Of a DNA stretch of 64,000 nt, positions 56,237 to 64,000 are shown piece after piece. The stretch is from the NCBI RefSeq assembly GCF_000314795.2, contig NZ_KB373314.1, positions 269,454 to 333,453 on the forward strand, in the 5' to 3' direction. Within the stretch, counting starts at the first letter, position 1, and the number at the start of each line of letters is the position of its first letter. A program made the translations under genes and the position numbers. The notes beneath the pieces are model-generated. The model was given only the letters and a program-made list of their open reading frames with translations, was not told where the DNA came from and ran no database searches. Origin of the DNA: Streptococcus sp. F0442. GTDB taxonomy: Bacteria; Bacillota; Bacilli; Lactobacillales; Streptococcaceae.

Positions 56237-57196
56237 TTATTGTAATACTAGAGATGCGGCACCAATGACACCGGCGTCATTTCCCAATGTAGCAAGCGCC
56301 AATTGGGTTGATTCACGTACTTGTGGGAATGAATTTTCTTCAAAGACCTTGCGCACGCCATCCAAGAGGAAGTCTCCAGCAGCAGATACCCCACCACCGA
56401 TAACGATCTTAGATGGGTTCAAGGTTGAACCAATATTGGCTGCAGCAAGTCCAAGGTAACGTGAGAAGTTCTTATAAACGATCAAAGCAAGAGCGTCACC
56501 CTCTTTTGCTAGATCAAAGACAGTTTTAGCGGTTACTTCTTCACCATTGTCGATCAAGATCTTCAATTGAGAGTCTCCTTCGTACTCGTCTGCATAACGA
56601 CGTGTGAGGTTGACGATCCCTGTAGCAGATGCAACCGTTTCAAGACAGCCCTTTTTACCACAAGTACATTGGATTGGATCATCAAAGTCAACCGTGATGT
56701 GACCAAGTTCCCCAGCCGCACCGCGAACACCGTGCAAGAGACGACCTTCAGCGACGATACCACCGCCGACCCCTGTACCAAGTGTCATGAAGACAACATC
56801 CGGTTGGTTTTCACCAGCCCCTTTCCAACGTTCACCCAAGGCAGCAACATTGGCATCGTTATCAATGAAGAATGGAATATGAAGGGCACTTTCGATTTTT
56901 TCTTTAACGGGTTGAAGGGTCTTCCAGTTCAAGTTGTAGGCCCCGATAACTGTACCTTTTTCACGGTCAACAACACCAGGCGATCCCATTCCGATTCCTT
57001 GGAATTCAGAAGCATCAAGTTCAAGCATCTTCAAACGATGCGCGATTGATTCGATCATATCGTCGACGATATGGCTACCTTCATCCAAGATATTTGTTTT
57101 AATAGACCATTTTTCTTGAACTTCACCATCTAAAGTGAGGATAGCAAACTTGATGGAAGTTCCTCCAAGGTCAATACCGATAATTTTTTTAGACAT
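56237..57196 (-). CDS. glcK: glucokinase (ROK family)
   Basis: 319 residues: phosphate loop GIDLGGTSIKFAIL, IDNDANVAALGE with catalytic Asp, TLGTGVGGGIV, and the ROK zinc motif CTCGKKGCLE. Phosphorylates free glucose from disaccharide uptake. A TATAAT promoter and a cre-like site lie in the 86-bp gap upstream. Confidence 0.96.
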   Translation of the reverse strand: MSKKIIGIDLGGTSIKFAILTLDGEVQEKWSIKTNILDEGSHIVDDMIESIAHRLKMLELDASEFQGIGMGSPGVVDREKGTVIGAYNLNWKTLQPVKEKIESALHIPFFIDNDANVAALGERWKGAGENQPDVVFMTLGTGVGGGIVAEGRLLHGVRGAAGELGHITVDFDDPIQCTCGKKGCLETVASATGIVNLTRRYADEYEGDSQLKILIDNGEEVTAKTVFDLAKEGDALALIVYKNFSRYLGLAAANIGSTLNPSKIVIGGGVSAAGDFLLDGVRKVFEENSFPQVRESTQLALATLGNDAGVIGAASLVLQ

Positions 57197-57217
57197 CTGT
57201 AACTCCTTTCAAACTTG

Positions 57218-57231
57218 TAAACACTTACAGT
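57218..57231 (-). promoter_or_regulatory. cre-like CcpA site before glcK
   Basis: TGTAAGTGTTTACA on the minus strand matches the cre core (TGTAANCGNTNACA) except for T in place of C in the central CG. It lies just downstream of a TTGCAT-N16-TATAAT promoter, so it would act as a road-block. Confidence 0.5.
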
Positions 57232-57282
57232 TCTATTATATCAGACTTTTAGGCAAATGCAAAGGTTTGCACGTAACTTTTC

Positions 57283-57801
57283 TTAACTTTTTAGCAAGAG
57301 GCTGAAGGATTGAAATCCTAGAAGCAGGAAAATCAAACCAATAATATTCAGGAGAATGACACTGATTGATAATGGACTGACAATTAAGAACAAGCCGATA
57401 AAGAGCTGCACCAAGGCAAAGAAAATATAGCGCTTGGAAAGCTCTTCAATCTTCTTGGAATAGAAGTTGGCTTTTCGGAAATTTAAAATAGAGCGATAGA
57501 TCAGCCAAATCCCTAAGGTGACTGGGAAGACAATCGGTAAGGTCTTGTAGCCATATAGTAGTAAGTAAACCGCGAACACCAAGGCAACCATACTGTGAAA
57601 GAGCTGTTGCTGCTTGATAATACCTGACTGACGCAATCGGTAATAGCGTGAAAAACGTGAAAATGAAATTAAAAAGAAGCCACAGGAGATCAACCAGCTA
57701 AAAGAGCCGATGTGCTCAATTGGATTGATAAACAAGACAATACCAATAATGGTAAACATAGTAGCTGAAATTCCAAGGGATATCCGATTCAATTGATTCA
57801 T
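57283..57801 (-). CDS. DUF308-like membrane protein
   Basis: 172 residues with about six hydrophobic segments in two halves, pattern of the HdeD/DUF308 family (IGIVLFINPIEHIGSFSWLI; LFIGLFLIVSPLSISVILLNIIGL). Starts 9 bases after the ABC-F gene, in the dapB-cca-ABC-F operon. Role unknown. Confidence 0.75.
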   Translation of the reverse strand: MNQLNRISLGISATMFTIIGIVLFINPIEHIGSFSWLISCGFFLISFSRFSRYYRLRQSGIIKQQQLFHSMVALVFAVYLLLYGYKTLPIVFPVTLGIWLIYRSILNFRKANFYSKKIEELSKRYIFFALVQLFIGLFLIVSPLSISVILLNIIGLIFLLLGFQSFSLLLKS

Positions 57802-57810
57802 AGGGCCTCC

Positions 57811-59679
57811 TTATTCATCCAATTCACTTAGGTAATCATAACGATCATACTTTTCAAGTAGTCGCTCGTTTTCCTGATCCAGTTCTTTTTGAAGGGCTGA
57901 CAACTTGCCAAAGTCAGAGCCGTTTTCATTCATCTCCACTTCAATCTCTGCAATTCGATTTTCAATCGCTTCGATGTCTGCTTCAATACTTGCCCACTCT
58001 TGCTTCTCCATGTAGCTCATGCGCTTCTTCTCTTCTTTTGGCTTGACAGGCTTCTCTTTTTCAATCTTTTGACTAGCCGTTACCTGGGCTGCTTCAAAGG
58101 CTTTTTCATCTAAATAATCCGTATAATTGCCAAAGAACTCACGAATGCCCCCATTTTCAAAAGCCAGGATCTTGCTAGCGACCTTGTCTAGGAAATAACG
58201 GTCGTGACTAACGGTAATGACTGGTCCACCAAAGTTTTGAAGGAAGTTTTCCAAAACCGTCAGGGTAGCGATATCCAAGTCATTGGTTGGCTCATCGAGG
58301 AGAAGCACATTGGGTTTTTCAATCAAGAGTTTCAAGAGAAAGAGGCGCTTCTTCTCCCCACCGGAGAGTTTTTCGATCAAGGTTCCATGCATAGAGCGTG
58401 GGAAGAGAAATTGCTCTAAGAGATCTGCGATCGAAGTTGTTCCGACAGTCGTCTTCACTTCCTCAGCAACTTCCTGGAGGAAATTAATCACGCGTTTGGT
58501 CTCATCCAAGCCATCGATCTGTTGAGAGAAATAAGCCACCCGCACTGTTTCCCCAATAATCACTTGCCCTGACTGAGGCTGGAGTCGCTCGGCGATCAAA
58601 TTAAGCAGGGTTGATTTGCCGACGCCATTATCCCCAACGATTCCAATGCGGTCCTTATTTTGCACCAAGAGGTTAAAGTCCTGTAAAATCGGCTTGTTTT
58701 CAAAAGCAAAACTCACATCTTTAAACTCAATGACTTTCTTTCCGATCCGGCTGGTCTCAAAGTTCATCTCTAGATCCGTCTGGTTGCTTTGACCAGACAA
58801 GTCTTGTTTGAGATCATGGAACCGATTGATCCGTGCCTGTTGCTTGGTCGCACGCGCCTGGGGTTGCCGCCGCATCCAGGTCAACTCCTGCTTATAGAGT
58901 TGCTGCTTCTTGTGAAGAAGGGCTGCATCTCGCTCATCTTGCTCAGCCTTTAAGCGGACATAATCCTGGTAGTTGCCTTGATACTCAATCAAACTAGCTC
59001 GATCCAACTCAAAGATCCGTGTTGAAATATTATCTAAGAAATAACGATCATGGGTAATGAAGAGCACGCTTTTCTTAGAGTTCTTCAAGAAATTGGTCAG
59101 CCATTCGATGGTATCAATATCTAGGTGGTTGGTCGGCTCATCTAACAAGAGCAGGTCGTGATGAGACAGCAAAACCTGGGCCAGCTGTACCCGACGACGC
59201 AAGCCCCCAGATAGATCTCCAACTTTTGCATTCAAGTCCTCAATTCCAAGTTTTGAAAGGACTGTCTTGACCTGACTCTCGATTTCCCAAGCATTGAGCG
59301 AATCCATCTCCGCCATGACCTTTTCAAGACGTGCTTGGTTCTCTTCTCGGTAATCCGCCATCAAGAATTCATAGTCGCGAATCAGTTGCATTTCGCGCAA
59401 ATCGCTAGATAACACCGTATCCAAAACAGTCTTTTGATCATCAAAGTCTGGCTCTTGCGTCAAGTAACCAATCGTATAATCACTCTCGGCAGAAAAAGGA
59501 CTCACATCTCCATCAAAGCCAGAGCGACCAGACAACACATCTAACAGAGTGGTTTTTCCAGTCCCATTGACCCCGATCAATCCGATCCGATCCAAGTCGT
59601 GAATAATAAAGGAAATCTCACGAAAGACGGTCTTATCTCCGACAGATTTGGTTAATTTATCGACAATAAAATCGCTCAT
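57811..59679 (-). CDS. ABC-F family ATPase (Uup-like)
   Basis: 622 residues with two ATPase domains (GVNGTGKTT and GDNGVGKST; signatures LSGGLRRRV and LSGGEKKRL; Walker [10 protein letters not shown] in both), the ABC-F linker between them ([16 protein letters not shown]), no membrane segments, and a C-terminal coiled coil (about 545-620). Uup types act on ribosomes or branched DNA. Its ATG overlaps the cca stop by 4 bases. Confidence 0.94.
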   Translation of the reverse strand: MSDFIVDKLTKSVGDKTVFREISFIIHDLDRIGLIGVNGTGKTTLLDVLSGRSGFDGDVSPFSAESDYTIGYLTQEPDFDDQKTVLDTVLSSDLREMQLIRDYEFLMADYREENQARLEKVMAEMDSLNAWEIESQVKTVLSKLGIEDLNAKVGDLSGGLRRRVQLAQVLLSHHDLLLLDEPTNHLDIDTIEWLTNFLKNSKKSVLFITHDRYFLDNISTRIFELDRASLIEYQGNYQDYVRLKAEQDERDAALLHKKQQLYKQELTWMRRQPQARATKQQARINRFHDLKQDLSGQSNQTDLEMNFETSRIGKKVIEFKDVSFAFENKPILQDFNLLVQNKDRIGIVGDNGVGKSTLLNLIAERLQPQSGQVIIGETVRVAYFSQQIDGLDETKRVINFLQEVAEEVKTTVGTTSIADLLEQFLFPRSMHGTLIEKLSGGEKKRLFLLKLLIEKPNVLLLDEPTNDLDIATLTVLENFLQNFGGPVITVSHDRYFLDKVASKILAFENGGIREFFGNYTDYLDEKAFEAAQVTASQKIEKEKPVKPKEEKKRMSYMEKQEWASIEADIEAIENRIAEIEVEMNENGSDFGKLSALQKELDQENERLLEKYDRYDYLSELDE

Positions 59680-60887
59680 TTTTCCTCCTTTTTTGCTTGC
59701 TGGATATAGGCAATGATGGCTTCTTTTTCATTGGCCAGTTCCCCATCGACAATGGCATATTCGATCTTTGTCAAAACCTCACCTAAGGCTGGACCAGGTT
59801 GGAAGCCATATTCTTTGATCAACATACCGCCATTAACCACAACCTCATGCTTATCATGAATGGTCAAGCTATCATAGACACGCTCAATAGCCAAATAATC
59901 CACACTCAAGGCATACGCTTCCCGAAGCTCTTCAGCCACTAGCAACAAACGCTTCTCATACTTGTAGCAAGCACGCTTGTCTAGACTTCCTTTTTCTCTA
60001 AGCTTAAGAATCTCCACGATCTGCTCCACCGTCTTGGCAAAGTCTCTTGAGGTCTTCCATTTCTTAAAGAATTTTGGAATGTCTTGGATGTCTAGTGCTA
60101 AAACCAGAGCAGCCCAAGCTTGCTCAGAAGTTGAAAAGGTAAATTCAAGCTCTATGTCAAACAAACGCTCAAGTGCTTCTTTGCGATCCTTCATTTCTGG
60201 TAGATAGTGATAGGCTTTGCTTGCAAGCATGGCCTCCAAGCCTTGTCTCCAGTATGGAGAAAGTAAGAGCTTATCAAACTCGATGAAGGTGCGCTCAACA
60301 GAGATTTTCTCTAGCAAAGGAGCACACTCCTTCATAGCATCAAAGGTTGCTGCTTCTAATTCAAAGCCAAGACTGGCTTGAAAACGAAAGCCTCGCATGA
60401 TGCGGAGCGCATCTTCGTTAAACCGTTCATGAGGAAGTCCAACGGCCCGAAGGACCTTGTTTTCTAAATCTGCTAACCCCTGAAAGAGGTCAACAATCTC
60501 TCCTTTTTCGTTTAAGGCAAAGGCATTGACGGTAAAATCGCGGCGCTTCAGGTCTTCTTCTAGTGAGCGGACAAAAGACACGGAGCTTGGTCGGCGATAA
60601 TCAACATAGACATCCTCCGTCCGGAAGGTCGTAATTTCATATTCTTGACCATTTTCAAGAACCAAGACGGTCCCGTGTTCGATACCGATATCTACTGTTC
60701 GATCAAAAATCGCCTTTGTTTCCTCTGGATAAGAGGAGGAAGCGATATCGACATCGTGAATCGGACGATCCAAGAGAGCATCTCGGACAGATCCTCCCAC
60801 AAAATAGGCCTCAAACCCAGCTGCTTTAATCTTCTCTAATATTGGTAAAGCCTCCTGAAACTCAGAAGGCATCTTTTTTAATCTCAT
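59676..60887 (-). CDS. cca: CCA-adding enzyme
   Basis: 403 residues, tRNA nucleotidyltransferase: [24 protein letters not shown] (nucleotide site with DxD), [24 protein letters not shown] and [15 protein letters not shown]. Adds or repairs the tRNA 3' CCA. ATGA overlap with dapB. Confidence 0.97.
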   Translation of the reverse strand: MRLKKMPSEFQEALPILEKIKAAGFEAYFVGGSVRDALLDRPIHDVDIASSSYPEETKAIFDRTVDIGIEHGTVLVLENGQEYEITTFRTEDVYVDYRRPSSVSFVRSLEEDLKRRDFTVNAFALNEKGEIVDLFQGLADLENKVLRAVGLPHERFNEDALRIMRGFRFQASLGFELEAATFDAMKECAPLLEKISVERTFIEFDKLLLSPYWRQGLEAMLASKAYHYLPEMKDRKEALERLFDIELEFTFSTSEQAWAALVLALDIQDIPKFFKKWKTSRDFAKTVEQIVEILKLREKGSLDKRACYKYEKRLLLVAEELREAYALSVDYLAIERVYDSLTIHDKHEVVVNGGMLIKEYGFQPGPALGEVLTKIEYAIVDGELANEKEAIIAYIQQAKKEEK

Positions 60888-61651
60888 AGTAAGTGTTCCA
60901 AACCATATACAAGCTCATGACGCTTGATAACTTCTTTAATCCCTAGATTTACTCCTGTCATGAAGGAACCACGATCATAGGAATCATGACGGAGAGTCAA
61001 GCCTTCGCCTTGGCTACCAAAAATCACCTCTTGGTGAGCCACTAGGCCAGGCAATCGAACCGAATGGATGCGCATCCCTTCAAAATCTGCCCCTCTTGCT
61101 CCAGACATCAACTCTTCTTCGTCTGCTGCACCTTGCTGGATTTTCTCGCGCTTCTCAGAGATCAGCTCAGCTGTCTTAATCGCTGTTCCACTAGGTGCAT
61201 CTTTCTTCTTATCATGGTGCAATTCGATGATTTCCACATTTGGGAAATACTTGGCAGCTTGCGCTGCAAATTGCATCAAGAGCACAGCTCCAATAGCAAA
61301 GTTCGGAGCAATCAAGCCACCCAATTCCTTTTCACGCGAAAGGTCTGTCAATTCCTGAATCTGCTCAGGTGTAAAGCCAGTTGTCCCTACAACAAGCGCA
61401 AAGCCATTTTCAATTGCAAAGCGAGTATTTTCATAAGCGACTTTTGGCATGGTAAAGTCCACCCAAACATCTGCTTCAAGACCCACGACATCTTCTTTGC
61501 GGTTAAAGACAGGGACTCCTGCGACGTCAGTCTCATCTGTGAATGGATCGATCAAGCCAGCTAATTCTAGCTCAGGATCTTCAGAAACCATCTGGTAGGC
61601 TGCTTGTCCCATTCTTCCCTTGAAACCTGCGATAATGACTTTAATTGACAT
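60884..61651 (-). CDS. dapB: 4-hydroxy-tetrahydrodipicolinate reductase
   Basis: 255 residues: [18 protein letters not shown] (nucleotide loop), [34 protein letters not shown] (catalytic His/Lys). Start at 61651 with AAGGAG upstream; a longer frame to 61684 is not supported. Second step after DapA. Confidence 0.97.
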   Translation of the reverse strand: MSIKVIIAGFKGRMGQAAYQMVSEDPELELAGLIDPFTDETDVAGVPVFNRKEDVVGLEADVWVDFTMPKVAYENTRFAIENGFALVVGTTGFTPEQIQELTDLSREKELGGLIAPNFAIGAVLLMQFAAQAAKYFPNVEIIELHHDKKKDAPSGTAIKTAELISEKREKIQQGAADEEELMSGARGADFEGMRIHSVRLPGLVAHQEVIFGSQGEGLTLRHDSYDRGSFMTGVNLGIKEVIKRHELVYGLEHLL

Positions 61652-61661
61652 AGAATTCTCC

Positions 61662-62510
61662 TTAAACGATAGGGATATACCCAACTGCTAAGCTATGGTC
61701 ACCTAAGTGCGTCCCAATCACGCCTCCAAAGGTGGCAAAAGGAATTTCTCCCTCTACCCCTTCAGCCACCAACATCTGACGAAGCGCTTCGGCTTTTTCA
61801 GGTACATTAGCATGGATGATAAAGACTTGGTAATGCCCTCCGGTGAGTCCTTCATCAACGATTTCCACCAAGCGTTTCATGGCTTTCTTTTCCGTACGGA
61901 CTTTTTCAAAAACTTCGATGACACCTTGGTCATTAAAGTGAAGGATCGGCTTGATACTCAAGAGATTACCAATGATGGCAGCGCCATTTGACAGGCGTCC
62001 CCCCTTGACCAAGTGATTCAAATCATCGACCATAATATAGGCAGTGGTCCCATCAATCTGGTGTTGGACATTGGCCACAATCTCATCAAATAAACGACCT
62101 TCACCAGCCCATTTCAAGCAATCTTCTACCATCATTCCTAATGGAGCGCTAGTGATTTTTGAGTCAGGAAATTCGACGGTCAAGCCTTCAAATTCGTCCT
62201 TCAAATATTGGATATTTTGGTAGAATCCAGAAATGCCTGATGACAAGAAGAGACCAAGAGCATGCGTATAACCTTTAGCTGTCAAACCAGATAAGAGTTC
62301 TTCTAACGCTGCCACACTCGGTTGGCTAGTCTTTGGTAATTCCTTAGACGCAGCCATCTTTTGGTAGAACTCGTCGTGTGTCAGATTCTTCCCTTCCACA
62401 TAGGATTCTCCATCGATATAGATCGGAATGTCTAAAATAAATAAGTCGTCGTGATGGAGAAGGTGCTGCGGTAAATAGGCAGACGAATCCGTAATCACTG
62501 CTAATTTCAT
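61662..62510 (-). CDS. DegV family fatty-acid-binding protein
   Basis: 282 residues: [11 protein letters not shown] at the start, [24 protein letters not shown] and [14 protein letters not shown], all DegV marks. Members bind fatty acids, and FakB forms present them to a kinase. Ten bases before dapB. Confidence 0.93.
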   Translation of the reverse strand: MKLAVITDSSAYLPQHLLHHDDLFILDIPIYIDGESYVEGKNLTHDEFYQKMAASKELPKTSQPSVAALEELLSGLTAKGYTHALGLFLSSGISGFYQNIQYLKDEFEGLTVEFPDSKITSAPLGMMVEDCLKWAGEGRLFDEIVANVQHQIDGTTAYIMVDDLNHLVKGGRLSNGAAIIGNLLSIKPILHFNDQGVIEVFEKVRTEKKAMKRLVEIVDEGLTGGHYQVFIIHANVPEKAEALRQMLVAEGVEGEIPFATFGGVIGTHLGDHSLAVGYIPIV

Positions 62511-62513
62511 TGA

Positions 62514-62888
62514 TTAAAACTCCAAATTAATACCCGGTAAATCGAGGGCAATTTCTGTAACTTCATAAGTCAAACGGTTGAGCATATCCAAGCAAGGACG
62601 AGCCAATTCTTCCACTTCGTCTTTGCTGAATTCGCTTGGTTCATTGACATAACGACCAAACAAGTGGTTAATTTGAGTGATGGTTCCACTGATCACAAAG
62701 CCGTCAAATACAATCATGTAGCTCAAAATCACAATCAAAGACGTTGTGTTTTGTTGTTGATCACGATTGATTAATTGAAAGTTTACATCTACTTTTGTTT
62801 CGGGAATGCCATTTTCTTTTTCCCACTCAAAATTACGAGCGTCATAGTGGTATTGGCTGACAAATTCTTTTTCACGTTGAATATCCAT
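62514..62888 (-). CDS. DUF1149 family protein
   Basis: 124 residues beginning MDIQREKEFVSQYHYDARNF. Start at 62888, with AGGAG 7 bases upstream; the frame to 63041 has no start signals. The SecB-like small fold has been suggested for this family; no motif confirms it. Starts the degV-dapB-cca-ABC-F-DUF308 run, 3 bases before degV. Confidence 0.88.
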   Translation of the reverse strand: MDIQREKEFVSQYHYDARNFEWEKENGIPETKVDVNFQLINRDQQQNTTSLIVILSYMIVFDGFVISGTITQINHLFGRYVNEPSEFSKDEVEELARPCLDMLNRLTYEVTEIALDLPGINLEF

Positions 62889-63112
62889 TTTTATTCTCCT
62901 AAAAATATGCGATAGGCTTATTATATCATAATTCGGAGCAAGATACCAATGTCGAATGAGGTGATTTTTTCGTTGGTACAAGAAGAAAAAGCCGGGGAAG
63001 CCAGACCATTCTTTAGACAGAGGATAACGAATTCTGATCAATTATTAGCTTGTTTGGCTTATTATCCTTTTGTCATGCTCGAAAAAACAAGATAAAGGCT
63101 TTTGAATGACGA

Positions 63113-63553
63113 TTAGTCATATAAAAACCACCCACCATCTCTTAAAATTCTTATGGGTTGCATTTCATAAATAACCAGTTCCTCAGGAACTTCATTAGAA
63201 TCTCGTTTTAGAGGAATCCCTAATGTAAATTTAGTATCCTTATTATTATTGATTCTACCGTCCAATGTTAACATATACCCGCCACCTTGAGGAGTTCCGT
63301 TTCCTATTTCACCAACTTCCATACTATCCCAATTAAACTGAACACTATCAACTTTAGGACTCAAAGATTTTACAAAATCAGCCATATCCTTTTCGTGATC
63401 CTTTAAATAAGCCAGTTGCTTCTCTTTGGGACTATGGTGTTTGTTCTGTTGAGTACCATTTGAAAAGATATCTTGTTTTTGACTAGCGATAATCACACCT
63501 CCTGCTATTACAGAGGCAATAGCTAAAAGAATGACCAGTTTCCCTTTTTTCAC
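63113..63553 (-). CDS. secreted or membrane-anchored protein, unrecognised
   Basis: 146 residues with an N-terminal hydrophobic segment MKKGKLVILLAIASVIAGGVII (signal anchor) and a soluble part with VDSVQFNWDSMEVGEIGNGTPQ and YEMQPIRILRDGGWFLYD. No lipobox Cys. GGAGG precedes the ATG. I do not recognise a family. Confidence 0.75.
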   Translation of the reverse strand: MKKGKLVILLAIASVIAGGVIIASQKQDIFSNGTQQNKHHSPKEKQLAYLKDHEKDMADFVKSLSPKVDSVQFNWDSMEVGEIGNGTPQGGGYMLTLDGRINNNKDTKFTLGIPLKRDSNEVPEELVIYEMQPIRILRDGGWFLYD

Positions 63554-63655
63554 GATCCGTCCTCCTTGAAAAGGAAAAGTTATAATAATTGTATCGAAAT
63601 AAGAATAGATTGCAACTTCATTACTAGATGATATTTATGTTAGAAAAGAAAATAA

Positions 63656-64000
63656 CTAGTTTTGCTCCACTAACACCCTACGTTGCTTGGTTAGCTCATT
63701 GTCCTTTTCCACATCATAATAAGCTTCAAACTCTTCTTTAGTATTTATTTGATGGACCTGTCCATCTTTACTCATTTCTGCCGGAATTGTAATACCTTCA
63801 TAAAGATTTGTATTAGCTGGAACAAAGAGTTGATATAAATCAATAAACTGTTGAACATTACCATAGACTCTATCATAATTCAATTTAGCATCAAGCAAAA
63901 TATATAATTGAGAATCTTTTTTACGGAGTAATTGATAGGCTTTTGGATCAGACTTTTCCAGTACGCTTCTCCTTAAATTATTAGGAAAGAATGTTAGTTG
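63656..64000 (-). CDS. unrecognised protein, C-terminal part (cut by window edge)
   Basis: The open frame runs past the TTG at 63898 to the window end, giving at least 115 residues starting QLTFFPNNLRRSVLEKSDPK and ending RRVLVEQN. There is no supported start inside the window, so the N-terminus lies beyond 64000. Hydrophilic; contains GNVQQFIDLYQLFVPANTN. Probably paired with the following secreted protein. Confidence 0.75.
   Translation of the reverse strand, partial: QLTFFPNNLRRSVLEKSDPKAYQLLRKKDSQLYILLDAKLNYDRVYGNVQQFIDLYQLFVPANTNLYEGITIPAEMSKDGQVHQINTKEEFEAYYDVEKDNELTKQRRVLVEQN

Overview
The window is a gene-dense, AT-rich stretch of a Streptococcus chromosome, most likely from an oral mitis/sanguinis/parasanguinis-type species. 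Evidence: a difSL site beside xerS, the satD-satE pair, a sigma-X box (cin-box) before dprA, a YSIRK/LPXTG adhesin of the CshA fibril type, an L10 ribosomal leader, and gene clusters typical of the genus (rbgA-rnhB-dprA-topA, dapB-cca-ABC-F, clpX-engB). The species name is an inference. Nearly every gene lies on the minus strand. The left end carries dif, so this looks like the last ~64 kb of one replichore running into the terminus.

Layout, left to right. 1-2 kb: dif, xerS and an SseB-like gene. 2.1-6.9 kb: a four-gene cluster with a DUF1430/bacteriocin-associated 7-TM protein, its ATPase and two lipoproteins, one with a C39-like peptidase domain; no bacteriocin gene is visible. 7-13.6 kb: lipoate ligase and a pyruvate/acetoin dehydrogenase operon (pdhABC-lpd) in which the lipoyl domain sits on E3 and not on E2; a tandem hairpin repeat separates pdhB from pdhC. 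13.7-16.6 kb: a frameshifted ATP-grasp gene with two esterases. 16.6-25.3 kb: trmFO, satE, satD (with a triple operator), topA, dprA (cin-box), a ROK kinase, rnhB and rbgA. 25.3-29.5 kb: an FHA-like/ABC ATPase, a permease and a zinc-ribbon membrane protein, then a stand-alone ATP-cone protein. 29.5-34.4 kb: asd-dapA plus a small membrane protein, lemA-DUF3137, and an orphan structured RNA with its own promoter and terminator. 34.4-42.2 kb: a GNAT, a heterodimeric ABC exporter, two paralogous lipoproteins, rplJL with leader, and a formate/nitrite channel. 42.3-45.8 kb: a GH73 hydrolase, engB, clpX, a 56-aa membrane protein and folA. 45.9-55.1 kb: a 3068-residue CshA-type adhesin lying between folA and thyA. 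55.3-64 kb: thyA, glcK, DUF308, ABC-F, cca, dapB, degV, DUF1149 and two unrecognised genes, the last cut by the window edge.

Functional links: lplA probably lipoylates the lipoyl domain fused to E3; asd, dapA and dapB supply lysine/diaminopimelate for peptidoglycan; folA and thyA form the thymidylate cycle; xerS and dif resolve chromosome dimers. The best candidates for under-described biology are the bacteriocin-like ABC cluster with a C39 lipoprotein, the FHA-ABC/zinc-ribbon cluster, the orphan RNA at 34.15-34.31 kb, and the SatD operator array.
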